DNA from: Phycisphaerae bacterium
GTDB lineage: Bacteria; Planctomycetota; Phycisphaerae; JAJVII01
Assembly: GCA_028706835.1 (NCBI GenBank)
Contig: JAQTVL010000100.1
Location: forward strand, 1 to 10,471
Length of the DNA stretch: 10,471 bases
Direction of reading: 5' to 3'
In this document: piece after piece, positions 7,069 to 10,471 of the stretch
How positions within the stretch are numbered: the stretch's first letter is position 1
How the letters are laid out: the number at the start of each line of letters is the position of its first letter
The notes under the pieces: generated by a model
Seen by the model: the letters and a program-made list of their open reading frames with translations, nothing else
Told to the model about the DNA's origin: nothing
Database searches by the model: none
Translations under genes and position numbers: made by a program

Positions 7069-7126
7069 TCGCTATCGCAACCATCGCGGATCGGTCACGA
7101 CCAATCGACGATACACTGGCTTTGGG
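7064..7126 (-). repeat. 63-bp repeated promoter/operator block, copy B (degenerate, no ATPase gene)
   Basis: This is the second copy of the block at 4340-4402, in the same orientation, with 43 of 63 positions identical by hand count. Its 32-bp dyad (7082-7113) has 11 of the 15 arm pairs checked, with the same arm length and 2-nt centre as copy A. The promoter boxes have drifted: GTGACC in place of TTGACC, and GATAGC in place of GATAAT. Downstream on the minus strand there is no ATPase coding sequence, only the terminator hairpin and then the end of the Kelch gene. It looks like the footprint of a lost or never-completed ATPase copy, or a dispersed element in its own right. Confidence 0.5.
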
Positions 7127-7149
7127 TCGGATCAATTCGCGCATGCGCG

Positions 7150-7893
7150 TCAACAGGAGATCCCGCCGTCGACGACTATCGTCTGGCCGGTGACGAACTC
7201 CGCCTGCGGCGACATCAGGAACTCGACAACCCCGACGACGTCGCCGGTCCGGCCGAGCCGGCCAAGCGGCGTTCGCCGGACAATCTGGCCTTTCTGCCCC
7301 TCGTCGAGTTCGCCGGTCATGTCGGTTTCCAGATATCCCGGCGCGACGGAGTTCACGTTGATCCGTCGCGGGCCGAGCTCGCGGGCCAGGCTCGCCGTCA
7401 TGCTGACCACCCCGGCCTTGGTCGCGGAGTAGACGCTCAGCCCCGAGTAGCCGCGCAGCCCCACCACCGACGACACGTTGACGATCCGCTTGCTCGCCGC
7501 CCCGGCGTCGAGCAGCATCAGCCGAACGCACTCGCGCGTCAGCGTCAGCGTGGCGATCAGGTTCACGTCGACCACCTCGCGGATCGCCTGGTCGGACATC
7601 ATCGCCAGCACGCCGTCCCGCGCAATGCCGGCGTTGTTGACCAGCCCGTCGAGCCGGCCGAACCGCTCGCCAACCTCCTGCACGAACGCGCCCACCGCGG
7701 CCGCATCGGCGGCGTCGACCGCGCGATGCACCAGCCGATCGGCGAATCGCGGGTCAGCCGCAAGCTGCTCGATCGCGGGGCTCGCCGATCGGCTGAACGT
7801 CGCCACGCGATCGCCGAGTTCGAGGAATCGGCGGACGAGTTCCAGGCCAAGCCCTCGACTGCCGCCGCTGATGGTGATCGCGCGTTCGCTCAT
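7150..7893 (-). CDS. fabG: FabG-like 3-oxoacyl-ACP reductase (short-chain dehydrogenase)
   Basis: A cytoplasmic NAD(P)H-dependent reductase of 247 residues, the usual length for FabG. It would reduce a 3-oxoacyl group carried on ACP. The Rossmann motif SGGSRGLG is at 9-16, with Ser in place of the more usual leading Thr. NNAG is at 86-89, and the catalytic set is N111, S142, Y155 and K159, with the normal 13-residue Ser-Tyr spacing. The C-terminal FVTGQTIVVDGG is the conserved end of the family. The ATG overlaps the ligase stop by 4 nt (ATGA), which implies translational coupling; no strong ribosome binding site is seen. It is the last gene of a three-gene unit with ACP and acyl ligase. Because it is coupled to a dedicated ACP, a role in a special acyl group is more likely than in bulk fatty acid synthesis. 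SDRs are versatile, so another carbonyl substrate is possible. Confidence 0.85.
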   Translation of the reverse strand: MSERAITISGGSRGLGLELVRRFLELGDRVATFSRSASPAIEQLAADPRFADRLVHRAVDAADAAAVGAFVQEVGERFGRLDGLVNNAGIARDGVLAMMSDQAIREVVDVNLIATLTLTRECVRLMLLDAGAASKRIVNVSSVVGLRGYSGLSVYSATKAGVVSMTASLARELGPRRINVNSVAPGYLETDMTGELDEGQKGQIVRRTPLGRLGRTGDVVGVVEFLMSPQAEFVTGQTIVVDGGISC

Positions 7894-9227
7894 GGCTGAC
7901 TCGCTCGCCGCTGAACTTTCATGGTACCCACCGCCGCGAGGTCCGACACGAACTGGATGATCCGCGGCTGCTTGTAGGCCGCGAGATGCTCGCGGCAGGC
8001 CTCGCTCACGCGGCGACGCAACGACTCGGCATCCACGCCCGCCGCCGGAACGATCTCGGCCCGCACGAGTTGGCCGACGATCGCACTGGCCAACCCGCTG
8101 ACGCGAACGTCGACCACGCCGTCGATCCGGCGGATGACCGATTCTACTTCTTCCGGGTAGACTTTCTCGCCACCGACGTTAATTCGGCTGCTTTCCCGCC
8201 CGCGGAAGTAAACCCGATCGCCACGAACTTCGACCGCATCGCCGGTGTCGAACCACGTGTCGCGAACCGACGCGGCAGACTGATCGCCAGGGCCGTTTAG
8301 ATACCCAGCCATCGACCGGCCAGACTGGATCCACAGCCGTCCGTCCTCGACCTTCAATCGGACCGGCAGGGCGTCGCCCTGAAGAAAATCGGTCGGGAAG
8401 CCCTCCCGCCCGTCATGCACCGAGAAGCAGACGCCCATCTCGGTGGAGGCGTAAATGTGGGTGATGCGGGCCGCTGGGAAAGCAGTCCGCAGGGCGTCGA
8501 GAATCGGCTGACTGATCGCTTCGCCGCCAAGGGTGATCTGGCGCAGGCTCATCCGGCGGATCTGATCGTCGGCGCTGTTGGCCAGCAGCATTCGCCAGAA
8601 CGTGGGCGTGCCGGAGACAAGCTCGACGTGCTCGTCGATCACGGTGCGGACAATGTCGGCCATGTTCCGCGACGGCGGAATGCACAGCGTCGCCCCGTTA
8701 GTCAGCGCCGTGAGCAGCACCTGGAGCCCGGCGTAGCGCGCCAGGTCGTAGGTCAGCAGCATCCGCATGCCAAGCAGCTTGTCGCTGCGTTTGATCCCGC
8801 TGGCCAGGCTCTCCCACGTGTGCAGCACCGCCTTCGGCTGCCCCGATGTGCCGGATGTAAACAGGACGACAGAGGAGGAGGCGTTCTGCCAGGGCGCCTG
8901 CGCAACGGACGTCGGCAAGGCTGGCGCGTCGAGGACAGCCGTCAGTTTGTAGACTTCGGCGAAGCTTCGGAGTTCCGGCGCGGTCGGGTCGCCTGGAATC
9001 AGGAACGCAGTGCTGCCGAGGGCATCGATCGCGGCGGCAGCCGCAAGCCAATCAACCCCGATCGCCGCGGTCAGGCCGACGCGCGTGCCCGCGAATCCGG
9101 ACCACACGTCGACCAGTTCCCTGGCCCGACTTGCCACTTTCCCGAACGAGACAGACCGTGAATTGGAGACCAGCACATCCGACGAACCCCAGCGGAGGCC
9201 GGCGTCTTGAACCAGTTGGAAGAGCAT
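7890..9227 (-). CDS. Compact AMP-forming acyl ligase (acyl-CoA/acyl-ACP synthetase family)
   Basis: A cytoplasmic adenylate-forming enzyme of 445 residues that would activate a carboxylic acid with ATP and pass it to a thiol, here most likely the phosphopantetheine of the neighbouring ACP. Visible motifs are A3 (FTSGTSGQPKA, 123-133), A5 (YASTEMG, 259-265), A7 (WFDTGD, 325-330), A8 (RGRESSRINVGGEKVYPEEVE split over 342-362) and the C-terminal lysine in GTMKVQR (K437). All catalytic hallmarks are therefore present. It is shorter than the usual 500-550 residues because the N-terminal domain is reduced. The start at ATG 9227 follows GAGG with good spacing and lies 12 nt after the ACP stop. The 3' end overlaps the reductase by 4 nt. 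The acid substrate cannot be read from the sequence; a short or hydroxylated acid for sugar acylation is a guess from context. Confidence 0.85.
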   Translation of the reverse strand: MLFQLVQDAGLRWGSSDVLVSNSRSVSFGKVASRARELVDVWSGFAGTRVGLTAAIGVDWLAAAAAIDALGSTAFLIPGDPTAPELRSFAEVYKLTAVLDAPALPTSVAQAPWQNASSSVVLFTSGTSGQPKAVLHTWESLASGIKRSDKLLGMRMLLTYDLARYAGLQVLLTALTNGATLCIPPSRNMADIVRTVIDEHVELVSGTPTFWRMLLANSADDQIRRMSLRQITLGGEAISQPILDALRTAFPAARITHIYASTEMGVCFSVHDGREGFPTDFLQGDALPVRLKVEDGRLWIQSGRSMAGYLNGPGDQSAASVRDTWFDTGDAVEVRGDRVYFRGRESSRINVGGEKVYPEEVESVIRRIDGVVDVRVSGLASAIVGQLVRAEIVPAAGVDAESLRRRVSEACREHLAAYKQPRIIQFVSDLAAVGTMKVQRRASQP

Positions 9228-9239
9228 GCTCGCTTCGCC

Positions 9240-9500
9240 TCAGGCGGTGGCCTTGCCGCGGTAGATCGACACGAGTTCGCCGACCGTCCGCGGCAGGCGA
9301 TCGCATTCGCCGGACCTAAATGGGTCGCGCCCCGTCGCCTGCTCCAGCCGAACAACCAACGTCGCCAGATCCAGGCTATCCAATCCCACCCCGTCGGCGA
9401 ACAAGCCCTGCTCGTCCAATACCGCGGCGACGATCCGGCCGTGGTCGGACAGCACCTGCCGAATCATCGCGATCACCACACCTCTGAGGTCGTCAGCCAT
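9240..9500 (-). CDS. Acyl carrier protein
   Basis: A small protein of 86 residues, the normal size for a free-standing ACP. It carries the phosphopantetheine attachment site GVGLDSLDLA, with Ser42 as the modified residue, and an acidic helix II region after it (LATLVVRLEQ). Start ATG 9500 is chosen over an in-frame start at 9653 because GAGGA stands before it with an 8-nt gap and the upstream residues (Arg/Ser/Pro-rich) do not look like ACP. It is the first gene of the ACP-ligase-reductase unit. Pathway-specific carriers of this kind hold an acyl chain made or activated by neighbours. The sequence after the Ser helix (TGRDPFRSGE) diverges from the housekeeping AcpP pattern, which supports a dedicated role. 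Confidence 0.85.
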   Translation of the reverse strand: MADDLRGVVIAMIRQVLSDHGRIVAAVLDEQGLFADGVGLDSLDLATLVVRLEQATGRDPFRSGECDRLPRTVGELVSIYRGKATA

Positions 9501-10012
9501 TGCGAGGTCCTCGCGGCCCGCCGGAATCGACAGCCTGGGCCAAGTTGTACCGATTGGCGACGTATATTCTCTCCTGCTGTGCGTGCCGGCCGAGGACGTC
9601 GAGAGCTGCACACAGCCCGGCCGCCGGGGAACGACACGACGAAACCATGCCACCGGCGACCACAGCGACGCAACGTCTTACCATACATCGGCAAAGACCG
9701 CCGTCTGCCTGAGCGATTAATGTGTCCCTGCCCTTGGCCGACTCGACAAAGCAAGAATGCTTGAGATACAGTCCGGCCCCTCGATTCCCGCCACCGCCAT
9801 CCGCCAAAGCCGGGCGCCTCCACGTCAGCCGAATGACTCTTGCCACGACCGAATCCAATCGGGCAAAGCCGCGTACGCCCTGTTCACCCTGCTCTACGAC
9901 TCCACCGGCCGATAGGTTCGCGATCACTTGCCCCCGCGGGCCCGCCGGGCCCGACCCCCATGTCGATCTCCGAACAAAGGCTCGCTACTCGTGTGGGACG
10001 GCTTGCGTCTGG
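9501..10012. other. 512-nt stretch without a convincing gene
   Basis: No frame gives a protein I recognise. The longest minus-strand frame here (9927 to 9493) overlaps the ACP start and is rich in Gly/Arg/Val without family motifs. Visible structure: a GC-rich hairpin at 9937-9953; a small AAGCA/TGCTT hairpin around 9750-9763; and a REP-like phrase ATTAATGTGTCCCTGCCC at 9716-9733. Minus-strand AATATACG near 9558-9565 could be part of an ACP promoter, but no -35 is convincing. The stretch may be a long leader of the ACP operon or a decayed gene. Confidence 0.4.
9937..9953. terminator. GC-rich hairpin downstream of the epimerase gene
   Basis: CGGGCCC (9937-9943) pairs with GGGCCCG (9947-9953) in a 7-bp all-GC stem with a 3-nt loop, about 60 nt past the epimerase stop on the minus strand. 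No T-run follows. It could end the epimerase transcript or be processed from a longer one. The two arms are also direct copies of CGGGCCCG. Confidence 0.35.
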
Positions 10013-10471
10013 TCAGATTCCCGACGACGCGATCAGTTGAACGATCTTCGCCGCGCTTTGCCCGTTGCCGTACAGGTCGCGCGGGCGATTGGACGGCAGC
10101 GCCGCACCGCCGGACTCGAACGCTGCGATCGCAGCCGCGATCGCGCCCGGCTTCGCGCCAGCCAGCGTGTTGCACCCAGCCGACACCAACTCGACCCACT
10201 CGGTCTCGTCCCGCAACGTCACGCACGGAACGTCGAACCAGTAGGCCTCCTTCTGCACGCCGCCGGAATCCGTCAGGATCAGCCGGGCCGCAGATTCCAG
10301 CATCAGCATGTCCAGGTAGGGCACCGGGTCGATGACGCGCACCTTCTCGCCCAGCGCCGCCAGCCCCGCCCCGAGCGTCTTCCGCGTCCGCGGGTGCAGC
10401 GGCAGCACGATCTGCCGATCGCATCGGCCGAGCGCCTCGACGATGCCCGCCAGCCTGGCCGGGTCGTCCGT
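10013..10471 (-). CDS. UDP-GlcNAc 2-epimerase family protein, C-terminal part (partial)
   Basis: The last 152 residues of a non-hydrolysing UDP-sugar 2-epimerase; the gene runs off the right edge. Such cytoplasmic enzymes interconvert UDP-GlcNAc and UDP-ManNAc, or the diacetamido-uronic acid forms in the WbpI group, for surface polysaccharides. The visible part has LPLHPRT (His at residue 26 of the fragment), LTDSGGVQKEAY, the nucleotide-binding loop, and TLRDETEWVELV followed by AGCNTLAG. The KEAY and RDETEWVE forms are, to my knowledge, found in WbpI-like as well as WecB-like members, so I leave the substrate and gene name open. An internal GTG at 10408 is not the start, because matching sequence continues upstream to the edge. 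Together with the transferase at the left edge it marks the window as part of a glycan locus. Confidence 0.88.
   Translation of the reverse strand, partial: TDDPARLAGIVEALGRCDRQIVLPLHPRTRKTLGAGLAALGEKVRVIDPVPYLDMLMLESAARLILTDSGGVQKEAYWFDVPCVTLRDETEWVELVSAGCNTLAGAKPGAIAAAIAAFESGGAALPSNRPRDLYGNGQSAAKIVQLIASSGI

Larger units (their letters stand above)
7011..7149. other. Convergent intergenic region
   Basis: A 139-bp spacer between the second Kelch gene (+) and the reductase (-). It holds the 8-bp hairpin at 7049-7068, the repeated block at 7064-7126 and a perfect 12-bp palindrome CGCGCATGCGCG at 7138-7149, directly beside the reductase stop codon. I see no gene. Confidence 0.5.

Noticed and set aside
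6026..7432. A 468-codon plus-strand frame overlapping the end of the Kelch gene and the reductase
   Set aside because: Composition is Arg/Gly/Pro-rich, and it crosses two well-supported genes and their intergenic terminator.
8415..9161. A 248-codon plus-strand frame antisense to the acyl ligase
   Set aside because: The ligase carries all adenylation motifs on the other strand; this frame has none.
9493..9927. A 144-codon minus-strand frame upstream of the ACP
   Set aside because: No motif, no ribosome binding site, and it overlaps the start of the ACP in another frame. It could be a decayed gene, but I cannot support that.
1..10471. CRISPR arrays, tRNA or rRNA genes, transposase genes
   Set aside because: No regularly spaced repeats, no tRNA-like cloverleaf with a TTCRANNC arm and no transposase motifs were seen on either strand by reading.

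Overview
The window is GC-rich bacterial DNA (about 62-65% G+C by eye) with tightly packed genes, large exported Kelch-type beta-propeller proteins and cell-surface polysaccharide genes. This best fits a planctomycete-like bacterium of the PVC group. That is an inference from gene style; no marker gene is present to prove it.

Layout. At the left edge (1-273, +) is the C-terminal end of a membrane sugar-1-phosphate transferase of the MraY/WecA family. It is followed by two large paralogous genes for exported double-propeller Kelch proteins (425-3034 and 4518-7010, both +). Each carries a predicted alpha-helical insert at the same place between two Kelch blades. Between the paralogs, on the opposite strand, sits an AAA+ ATPase of the DUF4143 type with a C-terminal PD-(D/E)xK-like motif (3131-4339, -). 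From 9500 down to 7150 (-) runs a compact operon: acyl carrier protein, a short AMP-forming acyl ligase and a FabG-like reductase, with a 12-nt gap at the first junction and a 4-nt overlap at the second. At the right edge (10471-10013, -) is the C-terminal part of a WecB/WbpI-type UDP-sugar 2-epimerase. A 512-nt stretch between the epimerase and the acyl carrier protein has no convincing gene.

How the genes fit together. The transferase and the epimerase at the two edges point to a surface-polysaccharide locus. The ACP-ligase-reductase cassette would activate an acid, load it on the carrier and reduce it, and could supply an acyl decoration for a sugar. No condensing enzyme or acyltransferase is in view. 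The Kelch pair is exported and of unknown function. The ATPase looks like an insertion between the two Kelch genes.

Most notable non-coding structure. A 32-bp dyad (15 of 16 pairs) lies over the predicted ATPase promoter at 4358-4389. It sits inside a 63-bp block that recurs without gaps, in the same orientation, at 7064-7126 (43 of 63 positions identical by hand count), where no ATPase gene follows. The ATPase promoter is placed so that its message may begin at or next to the start codon, i.e. may be leaderless. A second strong structure is a 43-nt hairpin (14 of 16 pairs) at 362-404, just upstream of the ribosome binding site of the first Kelch gene. These are the best candidates for something undescribed.
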